Positions 8,147-16,497 of a DNA stretch of 64,000 bases are shown in pieces. The notes under the pieces are model-generated. The model saw only the letters and a list, made by a program, of their open reading frames with translations, was not told the DNA's origin and did not search any database. How positions within the stretch are numbered: position 1 is the first letter of the stretch; each line of letters opens with the position of its first letter. The DNA comes from JANQIO01 sp038746745 (GTDB taxonomy: Bacteria; Pseudomonadota; Gammaproteobacteria; Pseudomonadales; Halieaceae), in the NCBI GenBank assembly GCA_038746745.1, contig JBCDKJ010000014.1, forward strand, positions 1 through 64,000, read 5' to 3'. Both the position numbers and the translations under genes were made by a program.

Positions 8147-8583
8147 GGCGAGGCCAACTCTCTCAAAAGCTCGCAATCGCCGCCACGGCAAAACAGCAGC
8201 CCTCGCTCCGCCATAGCCCGCCCCGACGCGGTCTGGCCTGTACTGTTGTAGAAATTCGCCAGTGCCAGATAGATATCTGGGTTGGAAGGGTCCAATCGCT
8301 GGGCACGCTGCAGGAGCGCCTGGGCGCGAACCTCATTGCCGTCTGCCATCGCTCGCGCTGCTTGTTGCAGCAGATTCTCGCCCGCTGCACGCTGACCCTG
8401 CGGGACCGCTGCGGCTATCGTCTCAGCGGGCGTCTTGTCTGGTGTGACCGTCTCACCTGTTGATTCGCGGGCAGACACTGTCGAGGATTTTGATGAGGAT
8501 GAGGAAGATGTAGAGGCAGGTGGCATCGTGCTACAGGCAGCCACAGCCACCAGCAGCATCATTGAAAGACCTCTCGAAACCAT
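8143..8583 (-). CDS. Lipoprotein with TPR unit
   Basis: A 146-residue lipoprotein. The N-terminus MVSRGLSMMLLVAVAACS carries a lipobox (VAAC), so the mature protein begins at Cys17. A Ser/Thr-rich linker follows, then one and a half TPR-like repeats (NLLQQAARAMADGNEVRAQALLQRAQRLDPSNPDIYLALANFYNSTG). Such proteins are usually outer-membrane adaptors. The start overlaps the end of the PBP1B gene by 25 bases on the same strand, so it is probably translated with PBP1B and may be one of its outer-membrane partners, in the manner of LpoB or YbgF-like proteins; the link is contextual only. Confidence 0.8.
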   Translation of the reverse strand: MVSRGLSMMLLVAVAACSTMPPASTSSSSSSKSSTVSARESTGETVTPDKTPAETIAAAVPQGQRAAGENLLQQAARAMADGNEVRAQALLQRAQRLDPSNPDIYLALANFYNSTGQTASGRAMAERGLLFCRGGDCELLRELASP

Positions 8584-10811
8584 TGCATCACTCCGTTGCT
8601 ACTCTCGCGACATACATCAGTCTCCCGCGGCTGTGACCCCTCCACGAAGGGCAGTAGGCGCGCCCCTGCACATCGCTCTGCGGAGAGCTTACCACTGGCA
8701 TCATCAACCCAGTAATGGGCAACAGAATCAGGGGATTGATAGGCGAGCCCAGCCCGACTGGAAGTCGCCATAAAGCGCGACCAAATGCGGGCAGCACCGC
8801 TGGCACCGGTGAGGCCGGTGGCAGCATTGTCATCGCGCCCAATCCAGTTCACTGCCAGCAGGTCGCCGCTGAATCCGGCAAACCACGAATCGCGGTTGTC
8901 GTTAGTAGTCCCTGTTTTACCGGCAACAGCGAAATCTGCTGGCAAGCGCCGATAGACGATTTTACCGGTTCCCTCGCGAACCACCTCGCGCAAGCCATAA
9001 TGCAGCAGATGCACCGCCGCTGGATCTGCTGCCCGCGCGTAATCCAGCGCATTCCGCTGCAGCAAGCGGCCCCTGGCATCAACGACCTCACGAATGGTTT
9101 GCAGAGGCACCCGAAAACCACCCGCCGCAATGGACTGATAGAGGGCTGCGACTTCAATCGGTGCCATACCGCCCGCGCCCAGGACCATGGCAGGAACGTC
9201 CGGTTGCTCCCGTGGCACACCAAGTTGCTTCAGCGTGTTGCGGATACGGTCGGTACCCACGGTCATGCCAAGGCGCGCTGTAGCCTGGTTGTACGAGCGG
9301 CTTAGCGCCAGATGCAGCGGTAGTTGACCATGGGATTGCCGGTCAAAATTGCGCGGCTCCCAGCGTTGCCCACCACCCAGGTCCACCGATACCGGACCAT
9401 CGTCTAGGAGTGTTGCCAGAGTCCATTGAGAAGGCTGCGCAAGCGCTGTTAAATACACCACCGGTTTGATCAGCGATCCAACCGGACGCACGGCATCCAG
9501 GGCGCGGTTAAACCCCGCAAAGCGGGGTTGCCGTCCACCCACCAAGGCAACCACCTCGCCACTGTTATAGCGGGTGACTACCATGGCCGCCTCCAGCGCA
9601 GCATCAGGGTCCAGGCTTGCCATGGCATTGTTGATAGCGGTCTCAGCACTGCGCTGTAACTGCGGGTCAAAGCTGGTAAAGATGCGCAGGCCCTTGCTCA
9701 CAAGATCCTGCTGCTGGTAGTCCCGTCGAAGCTGACGTCGCACGAGATTAAGATAGGCGGGAAAACTGTTAATGACGTTTCGCTGTTGGCTAACGCCCAG
9801 CGGCATTGCAGACGCCACCGTATACTCGGCAGGGCTGATCACGGACTGATCACGCATCACCGCCAGTACTACATTGCGTCGCTCGAGCGCGCGCCTGGGA
9901 TGCCGTAACGGGTTGTAGAGTGACGGTCCCTTGACCATACCTATCAACAGCGCCTGCTGATGTATCCCAAGAGTCTCCAGTGGAGCGTCGAAATAGTGGC
10001 GTGACGCGAGGCCAAAACCGTGGATGGCGCGAGGTCCGGCCTGGCCCAGATAAACCTCGTTAATATAGGCTTCAAGGATCGCATCTTTTTCCGCGTGCAA
10101 CTCCAGCAAGAACGCCATCAATGCTTCAACGAGCTTGCGCGTCAAACTCCGCTGCTGCGAAAGGTAGTAGTTTTTAACCAGCTGCTGCGTGATGGTACTG
10201 CCACCCTGGACCAGTCGACCGGCACGCGCATTGGCGACGGCGGCGCGGAGGATTCCCGTATGGGATATTCCGTGGTGGCGCTCAAAGCCGCGATCTTCTA
10301 TCGCCAGCAGGCCACGCCGCAGCGTGACTGGCACTGCGTCCAGCTGCAGCAGCAGCCGATCTTCCTGATGCCGAGGGTAAATCCCGCCAATCTGCACAGG
10401 TTCCAGTCTGTAAAGAGGCGCACGCCGGCCATTGACCCGCAGCCTGTCCACCCGCTCATCTGCAAAGTGAAGCTCTACCCTCGCTGCCCGCTGGTTTTCG
10501 TCGGCAAAAGCGAATCCTCTGGCGTGAAATGACACTGTCGAGCCATCGCGCCATTTTTGCTGGACTTGTTTGAGCGCGCTGCTATCGCGATACCCCAGCA
10601 GACTTAACTCGTAATCCAGCGCCTCGGGCGACAGTGATAGCCCAGGGTAAAGCTCCAGAGGCCTCGCGTAGACGACGGCTGGCGCTTCGAAACGACGTTT
10701 GTCGAAAGACGCGCTGACCAGCGCATCGAGATAGATCAGAACCATGGCCAACAGCAGGGCTGCCACCAGCAGTATCTTGAGAATAAAGGAACGTGCTGCA
10801 GACGAGGCCAT
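8559..10811 (-). CDS. mrcB: Penicillin-binding protein 1B, bifunctional transglycosylase/transpeptidase
   Basis: A 750-residue class A PBP that polymerises glycan strands and crosslinks stem peptides at the outer face of the inner membrane. One membrane anchor (about 9-28) is followed by a UB2H-like region (45-140). The GT51 domain has catalytic Glu172 in LLAIEDRGFERHHG and the RLVQGGSTITQQLVKNY motif. The transpeptidase domain has SLIK (Ser446), SYN (506-508) and KTGT (632-635). The N-terminal cytoplasmic tail is very short, as in Pseudomonas-type PBP1B. A TPR lipoprotein gene overlaps the 3' end. Confidence 0.95.
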   Translation of the reverse strand: MASSAARSFILKILLVAALLLAMVLIYLDALVSASFDKRRFEAPAVVYARPLELYPGLSLSPEALDYELSLLGYRDSSALKQVQQKWRDGSTVSFHARGFAFADENQRAARVELHFADERVDRLRVNGRRAPLYRLEPVQIGGIYPRHQEDRLLLQLDAVPVTLRRGLLAIEDRGFERHHGISHTGILRAAVANARAGRLVQGGSTITQQLVKNYYLSQQRSLTRKLVEALMAFLLELHAEKDAILEAYINEVYLGQAGPRAIHGFGLASRHYFDAPLETLGIHQQALLIGMVKGPSLYNPLRHPRRALERRNVVLAVMRDQSVISPAEYTVASAMPLGVSQQRNVINSFPAYLNLVRRQLRRDYQQQDLVSKGLRIFTSFDPQLQRSAETAINNAMASLDPDAALEAAMVVTRYNSGEVVALVGGRQPRFAGFNRALDAVRPVGSLIKPVVYLTALAQPSQWTLATLLDDGPVSVDLGGGQRWEPRNFDRQSHGQLPLHLALSRSYNQATARLGMTVGTDRIRNTLKQLGVPREQPDVPAMVLGAGGMAPIEVAALYQSIAAGGFRVPLQTIREVVDARGRLLQRNALDYARAADPAAVHLLHYGLREVVREGTGKIVYRRLPADFAVAGKTGTTNDNRDSWFAGFSGDLLAVNWIGRDDNAATGLTGASGAARIWSRFMATSSRAGLAYQSPDSVAHYWVDDASGKLSAERCAGARLLPFVEGSQPRETDVCRESSNGVMQWFREVFQ

Positions 10812-10888
10812 GTTTTCGCAGTGTACACCACAGTGGCGGCACTCTCAGTCATTACGCATAATGCGCGCTTTTGTCAGGGAAGCAGGCC

Positions 10889-11902
10889 GTGAAAGAATTT
10901 AACGTCTATGGCGTGGGTAACGCACTGGTGGACACAGAGATACAGGTGGCTGATGAGGAGCTGGTCGCCCTGGGCATCGAAAAAGGTTTAATGACCCTGG
11001 TTGACGCGGAGCGACAACAAGATCTTGTTGACCAGCTGGAGGGACACATGGTGACCGCCAAACGTGCCAGCGGCGGCAGCGCTGCAAACAGCATGATTGC
11101 CGTGGCAAGGTTTGGCGGCAGCAGTTTCTACTCCTGTAAGGTAGCCAGCGATGAGAACGGGGACTTCTACCTGGCTGATCTCGAAGCAGCAGGCGTGGCG
11201 CACAACTGGCATAGCGATCGCGACTCTGGAGTGACCGGTCGCTGCCTGGTTCTGATTTCGCCTGACGCCGAGCGCAGCATGAACAGTTTCCTGGGTATCA
11301 GCGAAACACTGGACGCGTCGCAGCTGGACCTGGCCGCCATCGCTAAATCAGAATATCTCTACATGGAAGGGTACCTGGTCACCTCACCCACTGGCCGAGC
11401 AGCTACAATCACCGCGCGCGAGCACGCGGAAACGTCTGGCACAAAGACCGCACTGAGTTTCTCAGACCCAGGCATGGTTGAGTTTTTTCGCGACGGGCTC
11501 GCGGAAATGATAGGCCCCAACGGCGTTGATCTACTATTCAGCAATGAAGCAGAAGCCATGGGTTGGGCAGGCGCGGACAATATGGAAGACACCGTTCTCG
11601 CGTTACAGCAGGTGGCCCGCCAGTTTGTGATTACGCTGGGCGCACGTGGCGCACTGCTGTATGACGGCGAGCGTCCGATAGAGATCCCGGGCTACCCCTG
11701 TGACGCCGTCGACAGTAATGGCGCGGGCGATATGTTTGCAGGTGCCTTTCTTCACGCAATTACTCACGGTCATGACTTCACCGCGGCCGGACACTTCGCC
11801 AGTATGGCCGCCGCCAAAGTAGTAGCCCGGTTTGGGCCGCGCCTCAGTGCCAGTGAGCACGACACCGTTGCTGCTGAATTCGCTGCACTGGAACTCGCCT
11901 AA
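10889..11902 (+). CDS. PfkB-family kinase, probable adenosine kinase
   Basis: A 337-residue ribokinase-family sugar/nucleoside kinase. The N-terminus FNVYGVGNALVDTEIQV and the SGGSAANSMIAVARFGG segment match the bacterial adenosine-kinase branch. The PfkB signature near the C-terminus is VDSNGAGDMFAGAFLHAITHG, with the catalytic Asp in GAGD. It would phosphorylate adenosine to AMP using ATP. GTG10889 is chosen because CAGGGA lies 8 bases upstream; a TTG at 10871 would sit on that site. The 3' end overlaps the convergent polB gene by four bases. Confidence 0.85.
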   Translation: MKEFNVYGVGNALVDTEIQVADEELVALGIEKGLMTLVDAERQQDLVDQLEGHMVTAKRASGGSAANSMIAVARFGGSSFYSCKVASDENGDFYLADLEAAGVAHNWHSDRDSGVTGRCLVLISPDAERSMNSFLGISETLDASQLDLAAIAKSEYLYMEGYLVTSPTGRAATITAREHAETSGTKTALSFSDPGMVEFFRDGLAEMIGPNGVDLLFSNEAEAMGWAGADNMEDTVLALQQVARQFVITLGARGALLYDGERPIEIPGYPCDAVDSNGAGDMFAGAFLHAITHGHDFTAAGHFASMAAAKVVARFGPRLSASEHDTVAAEFAALELA

Positions 11903-14241
11903 AAAAGCGACTGCTGCCGTCCACAGATCGCCTCAAAAGAGGTATCCAGAAAGTGGAGAATGCCGTCGGCAACAGGCGCCAGCTGACGCTCCAGATAATG
12001 GCCGTAATCGAGTGGCGCATGGGCGGCATCAGCGGGTTCAGCGCCTGCCGTGGTGATGACATACGCAACCCAGTCGCCGCGATGCGGCCCCACGCCGGTG
12101 CGCTGTTGTAGCAGGCGCGCCGCGTGCACGTGGGGCGGCACATTGCGCTCGTATTCATCCAGCTTGCGCCGTAGACGTTTCCGATACACCAACTCATCAT
12201 CAAGACTGCCCGCCTCCAGCGCCTGTGCCACCTCGCGCACCCAGGCAGCATAGTCTTCGCTGTCAAATACACGCCGGTACAGCTCTTTCTGGAACCGGCG
12301 CGCTAACGGCGTCCAGTCGGTGCGGACGTTTTCCAGGCCTTTGAACACCAGCGAGCGTTCACCGTTCTTTTCCACCACGCCGGCATAACGCTTCTTGCTG
12401 CCCTTGTGTTCAGAACCACGCACTGTAGGCATAAGGAAGTGCAGGAAGTGCGTCTCAAACTCCAGCTCGAGCACACTGTCCAGGCCATACTCCGCGGTAA
12501 CTCGCTCCTGCCACCAGGTATTCAGCGCAGCTTGTAAGTACTCGCCGCGAGCTTGTGCTGCCGCGCTGCTCTCAGCCTCCACGGCCACAAACACGGAATC
12601 GGTATCCCCATAAATCACGCGATCACCCATCGCCTCAATTTTTTGCCGAGTCTCCTGAATGATCTGATGCCCTCGTAGGGTGATAGAACTGGCCAGCCGG
12701 GGATCGAAAAAGCGGCATCCCGGCGAACCCAGCACGCCATAAAAGGAGTTCATAATTATTTTGATTGCAGTCGATTGCGCCTGATCACCTCTGGCCTTAG
12801 CGGCATCTCGCCACTGCCACAGCTCCTCAATAATGGTGGGCAGTAAATGTTGCTCTCGCGAGAAGCTGGCCTCCAAAAACCCCTCAATGGTCTCCTGGCT
12901 ATTGCCCACAGTGGCGGCCTGCGTGCCCAGCGCCAGGCCCATAGGGTCGACCAGGAACGTGCGGATAATGCTGGGGTACAGGCTTTTGAAGTCCAGCACC
13001 AGCACGTGACGGTGAATGCCAGGTGCCGAGTCCATAACAAAGCCACCAGGGCTGGCGGTAGGATCATCACTGGCATTGGGCGCTACGAATCCTGCTCGGT
13101 GTAGACGAGGGAGATAAAGGAAATCGAATGCAGCAGAAGAAGCGCCAAGGCGGTCTATGGCAAGCCCCGTCATCTGACTCCGCGCAACCGCAAACTGCAG
13201 CAGTTCAGAATGCTCAAAAATATCCCAGACCAGCTCGCAATCACGCAGGTTATACTCCGCCAGCGCATCGGGATCCGTTTTGAAGAGATGGCCAATTTCT
13301 TCACCGCGACCACTGCCTTTTAGTAACTTGCCCTCCCCCAACAGCGTCTGTGCAACATTCTCCAGAGAGAAGCTTTCAAACCGGTAGGTGGCTGTTCGCA
13401 ACAACTCGATGCCATCCAGCACTGCTCTCCCTGGTATGGTTACCGCGCGGCGTTCGCCCTCATCGTCCAGGGTACGCCACTGGGGCAAGCCGCCATTTCG
13501 TCCAAGCCGAAGTGGCACCCCCAATTTGTCTGCTGCGCGCTGCAGATACCACAGATCAAAGTTAATGACGCTCCATCCAATGAGCACGTCTGGGTCGTAC
13601 TCGGCTAGCCATTGACAGAACCGGGCAAGAAGCGCAGCCTCACTGGCCACCGGCTCCACCCAGTCATGGCGAGTCTCAGCGCTGCGCATGAACACTTTGC
13701 GAAATGCGCCGGCGGATACGCCGATTGAGTAAACCTCCAGCGTCTCTACTGACGTTTCAATATCAAGCGACAGCATGCGCAAACGCGGCTGATAGTCCGT
13801 CGGCTGCGCTCGCGTTCCACTGCCAGTGGTGCTCCAGGTCAGAGAACCGCGAATAAAGCGCTCCATTAAATACCGGTCAACAGGATTAATGTCGGCTTCC
13901 AGCGGTGTTATCCCCGCTGCGGACAGGCGATCGCGGACATCGCGCAACATGCGCTGACTGTTAAAGTAGAAGGCGGTGATAGCGTTTTGTTCAAAGTCGC
14001 GCAGGGTCAGATCCTCCTGACGCGCAGGACGCAATGAACCCAATGCAGAAAGCGCAGCCGCGACGCGCACCGTCGGAATGAAACACACTGCCTGCTGCTC
14101 AGGTATGCGCAGCAGATACGGACCCTGGTCAGTGCTGAGCCACAGTTGCAGCTCAATGCCGTTTACTGTGTCCACCCACTGTCGCGTGACCAGGAATCCT
14201 GTCGACATTACATTCGCTTGTTGAGATGAAACAGAAGTCAT
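11899..14241 (-). CDS. polB: DNA polymerase II (family B)
   Basis: A 780-residue family B polymerase, close to the 783 residues of E. coli Pol II, an SOS-associated enzyme for restart and lesion bypass. The proofreading Exo I motif is SLDIETS; Exo II lies in VLIGWSVINFDLWYL; Exo III in YNLRDCELVWDI. Polymerase motif A is DFKSLYPSII, motif B is KIIMNSFYGVLGSP and motif C is YGDTDSVF. Start candidates are ATG14241, ATG14208 (giving STGFLVTRQW, which aligns with the E. coli start) and TTG14262; no strong ribosome site separates them. A pentapeptide-repeat gene is divergent, 60 bases away. Confidence 0.95.
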   Translation of the reverse strand: MTSVSSQQANVMSTGFLVTRQWVDTVNGIELQLWLSTDQGPYLLRIPEQQAVCFIPTVRVAAALSALGSLRPARQEDLTLRDFEQNAITAFYFNSQRMLRDVRDRLSAAGITPLEADINPVDRYLMERFIRGSLTWSTTGSGTRAQPTDYQPRLRMLSLDIETSVETLEVYSIGVSAGAFRKVFMRSAETRHDWVEPVASEAALLARFCQWLAEYDPDVLIGWSVINFDLWYLQRAADKLGVPLRLGRNGGLPQWRTLDDEGERRAVTIPGRAVLDGIELLRTATYRFESFSLENVAQTLLGEGKLLKGSGRGEEIGHLFKTDPDALAEYNLRDCELVWDIFEHSELLQFAVARSQMTGLAIDRLGASSAAFDFLYLPRLHRAGFVAPNASDDPTASPGGFVMDSAPGIHRHVLVLDFKSLYPSIIRTFLVDPMGLALGTQAATVGNSQETIEGFLEASFSREQHLLPTIIEELWQWRDAAKARGDQAQSTAIKIIMNSFYGVLGSPGCRFFDPRLASSITLRGHQIIQETRQKIEAMGDRVIYGDTDSVFVAVEAESSAAAQARGEYLQAALNTWWQERVTAEYGLDSVLELEFETHFLHFLMPTVRGSEHKGSKKRYAGVVEKNGERSLVFKGLENVRTDWTPLARRFQKELYRRVFDSEDYAAWVREVAQALEAGSLDDELVYRKRLRRKLDEYERNVPPHVHAARLLQQRTGVGPHRGDWVAYVITTAGAEPADAAHAPLDYGHYLERQLAPVADGILHFLDTSFEAICGRQQSLF

Positions 14242-14301
14242 TGTGGTGCTTTCGCTATACAATCCTCAGCGCTGTCGAATGCGACTGTAACGGGTGATGC
14301 C

Positions 14302-14643
14302 ATGACCAAACCGACCATCAGTGATGATCCGCTTTATCAATATCTGCGCAATGAGCAGATCAAAGAGTTTAATGAGCAGCGAAACTCGCTGGATACCAGT
14401 CGTCTGCGAAGCGGTGACTACAGAGGTCGTGACTTACGCAATATGAACGCAGCGGGCCTGGATTTCAGTGACTCCTATTTTCGCAATAGCGATCTACGCG
14501 GAATAGACTTTCGAGAGACCAACCTTGAGGGTGCCAGCCTTATCGACGCCAAGGTATCCGGCACCTACTTTCCCGATGCGCTCAGCGCCGACGAGATTCG
14601 TTTATCGCTTGAAACAGGCACGCGGCTGCGCTATCGCCAATGA
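14302..14643 (+). CDS. Pentapeptide-repeat protein
   Basis: A 113-residue cytoplasmic protein. Residues about 34-80 form nine or so pentapeptide units of the A(D/N)Lxx type: YRGRDLRNMNAAGLDFSDSY..NSDLRGIDFRETNLEGASL. Such units fold into a right-handed square beta-helix. A charged helix precedes and a short C-terminal region ending ETGTRLRYRQ follows. Longer members can mimic DNA and protect gyrase (Qnr type), but this array is far too short to claim that. Function unknown. It is convergent with the DUF2333 gene. Confidence 0.8.
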   Translation: MTKPTISDDPLYQYLRNEQIKEFNEQRNSLDTSRLRSGDYRGRDLRNMNAAGLDFSDSYFRNSDLRGIDFRETNLEGASLIDAKVSGTYFPDALSADEIRLSLETGTRLRYRQ

Positions 14644-14680
14644 CCCGATTAAACCAGAATAACCTCGATTAGAGCGGCGC

Positions 14681-14702
14681 CCTGGCATTGACCTGGCATA
14701 GC
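14681..14702. repeat. Two copies of an 11-bp unit at a convergent gene junction
   Basis: CCTGGCATTGA is followed directly by CCTGGCATAGC, nine of eleven bases identical. It lies between the pentapeptide gene and the stop of the DUF2333 gene. It is one of several unrelated short tandem duplications at gene ends in this window. Confidence 0.6.
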
Positions 14703-14719
14703 TTTAAGGGCCAAGCTGC

Positions 14720-15766
14720 TCAACCATCCGAGAGTAGGCGCCTCAAATCAATGATCGCTGCGTTAGCGCGGCTGATATAGGACGCCATCACCAGAGAATG
14801 GTTGGCGACCAGGCCGAAACCGGAGCCATTTAATACGATTGGACTCCACACCACCTGCTGCGTTGCTTCGAGCTCGCGAATAATCTGCTGCAGACTGACC
14901 AGGGCATTCTTCTTCTGTAATACATCGGCGAAATCTACTTCCGCGGCGCGCAGGAACTGAATGAGGGCCCATGTCGAACCCCGCGCGTTGTAAAACACGT
15001 CATCGATTTCCAGCCATGGGGTGCGCACAATGCTATCCCCTGGGCTAGGCGTGGCTTGCACGGCTTCAGCATCGCCGGCCAGGTCTGTATTCAAACGCCG
15101 TTGACCAACGCTGGCACTGAGGCGTTGCGACAAACTGCCTAGCCGGGTTTCTACCGTTGCCAGCCAGTACGCCAAATTATCGGCGCGCGCATAGAACTGG
15201 GCGTCCTTGGCAGCAGGGTCAGCCAGTCGCAGGGCATAGCGCGAGATATAGCGTGCCGCATCCCTGTATTCTCGCTCTGACGCGGGAAACATCCAGCGAT
15301 CAGCCTTGGTGTTTAACAGAGGCTCGCCCTGGGCCAGGTCGGCGTCTTCCTTGGATTGGGACTGCGATCGACTATAGGACTCTCGCATGGCGCGGGCGAG
15401 ATCGCGCGCCTGCACCAGTGCCCCATATTCCCAGTTGGGCATATTGTCTAGCCAGACGCCGGGCGGAAACACGTCGTTGCGGGTGAAGCCACCGGGCTTT
15501 GTCAGCAGCGTCTCCGTGACGCCAACCAGCGTTGCAGCTGTCACTGAACCGGTAACCACCTTACTTTCATTGGCTGCGGCAAACTGTGCAGCGTGATCCC
15601 TGACATCAAACGCGCTCGGCGGCAGGCTCCAGTACATACCCAGCAACAACGTAACGATAAGGTACACGCCAACAACGCCGCCTATGCCGCGCAACCAGCC
15701 GCCATCGGGTGCCGCGAGGGCGATTTTGTCCTGAAATCCAGTCCACAGACTGCGCATGCTGTCCAT
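14720..15766 (-). CDS. DUF2333 family membrane-anchored protein
   Basis: A 348-residue protein with one N-terminal membrane segment (about 28-47, GGVVGVYLIVTLLLGMYW) and a large periplasmic domain. The segment KPGGFTRNDVFPPGVWLDNMPNWEYGALVQ is the hallmark of DUF2333, a proteobacterial family without assigned function. The rest is helical. ATG15766 is taken as start; GTG15769 just before it is equally possible, and an in-frame stop follows upstream. The start codon lies inside a 14-bp tandem repeat array, so the leader of this mRNA holds several ATGG sequences in different frames. Confidence 0.85.
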   Translation of the reverse strand: MDSMRSLWTGFQDKIALAAPDGGWLRGIGGVVGVYLIVTLLLGMYWSLPPSAFDVRDHAAQFAAANESKVVTGSVTAATLVGVTETLLTKPGGFTRNDVFPPGVWLDNMPNWEYGALVQARDLARAMRESYSRSQSQSKEDADLAQGEPLLNTKADRWMFPASEREYRDAARYISRYALRLADPAAKDAQFYARADNLAYWLATVETRLGSLSQRLSASVGQRRLNTDLAGDAEAVQATPSPGDSIVRTPWLEIDDVFYNARGSTWALIQFLRAAEVDFADVLQKKNALVSLQQIIRELEATQQVVWSPIVLNGSGFGLVANHSLVMASYISRANAAIIDLRRLLSDG

Positions 15767-15818
15767 CACATTTTGCCCATCACGTATTGTCCATCACGTA
15801 TTGTTCATCACATCTTGC
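15763..15818. repeat. Four tandem copies of a 14-bp unit over the DUF2333 start codon
   Basis: Plus-strand units are CCATCACATTTTGC, CCATCACGTATTGT, CCATCACGTATTGT and TCATCACATCTTGC, head to tail with no gaps. On the minus strand three of the units contain GTGATGG and the upstream-most GTGATGA, and the last one read is the actual start region of DUF2333. As 14 is not a multiple of 3, successive ATGs lie in different frames. The array looks like slippage copies of a translation start region. Confidence 0.9.
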
Positions 15819-15899
15819 AGATGAAGTCCTGTCAATCATGAATCTTCCATGATGCGCTAGCTCGATCCCAAGCGAGGTGTCTGCCATCCTCGCTAATGG

Positions 15900-16352
15900 C
15901 TAGTGATGATGATGGGAGGCCTGACCTCCCGGCGAACGCACTTCGACCGATACTGGCAGCGTGGCGCCGGACTCCAGCACCAGCTCGAGCTCGAGACTAT
16001 CGCCTTCGCGCAGTGGATCAGCCAGCTCGAACAGCATCATGTGCACCGCACCTGGGCCCATGTCTACCCGCTCCCCCGCTGGAATCACCAGTGTTTCCAA
16101 CTGCCGCATACGCCAGCGATTGTTGCTCTTAACAGATTCGTGAATCTCCACACGGCCTGCCCTGGTCGAACGCGCGGCTATGACACGCTGCGCAGCATCG
16201 CCATCATTCCGTAGCGAGACATACGCTGCCACCGGCAAACCCGGCGGCATGGCGCGCGTCCAGGCAGCGCTAACCCTAAGCGAATCTGCAAACGCACCCG
16301 AGCCGGCGACAAGCAACCAGATAGGGATTAGGGGGATAAATGAGCGCATCAA
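15900..16352 (-). CDS. PCu(A)C periplasmic copper chaperone
   Basis: A 150-residue secreted protein with signal peptide MMRSFIPLIPIWLLVAGSGAFA. The copper(I) site follows the family pattern exactly: His71, ten residues, Met82, twenty-one residues, then His104-x-Met106 (HMM). The chain ends SHHHH, an added histidine tail often seen in these proteins and able to bind Cu(II). PCu(A)C delivers copper to the CuA or CuB site of heme-copper oxidases, usually with a Sco partner, which is not seen here. dsbD, a source of periplasmic reductant needed for copper-site Cys, is the divergent neighbour. Confidence 0.92.
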   Translation of the reverse strand: MMRSFIPLIPIWLLVAGSGAFADSLRVSAAWTRAMPPGLPVAAYVSLRNDGDAAQRVIAARSTRAGRVEIHESVKSNNRWRMRQLETLVIPAGERVDMGPGAVHMMLFELADPLREGDSLELELVLESGATLPVSVEVRSPGGQASHHHH

Positions 16353-16497
16353 GCCACCTGCTGGGAGAGCCCGCCACTATACCATTTCCACGCAGCCTTC
16401 ACTGGTACAATGACCGGTGCAATGAGGGCTTGGGAAACTTATCGGCGAATCCGGGTCAAACAGCCCACGCAAGCAGCACTTTCCCAAATTAATTGAG

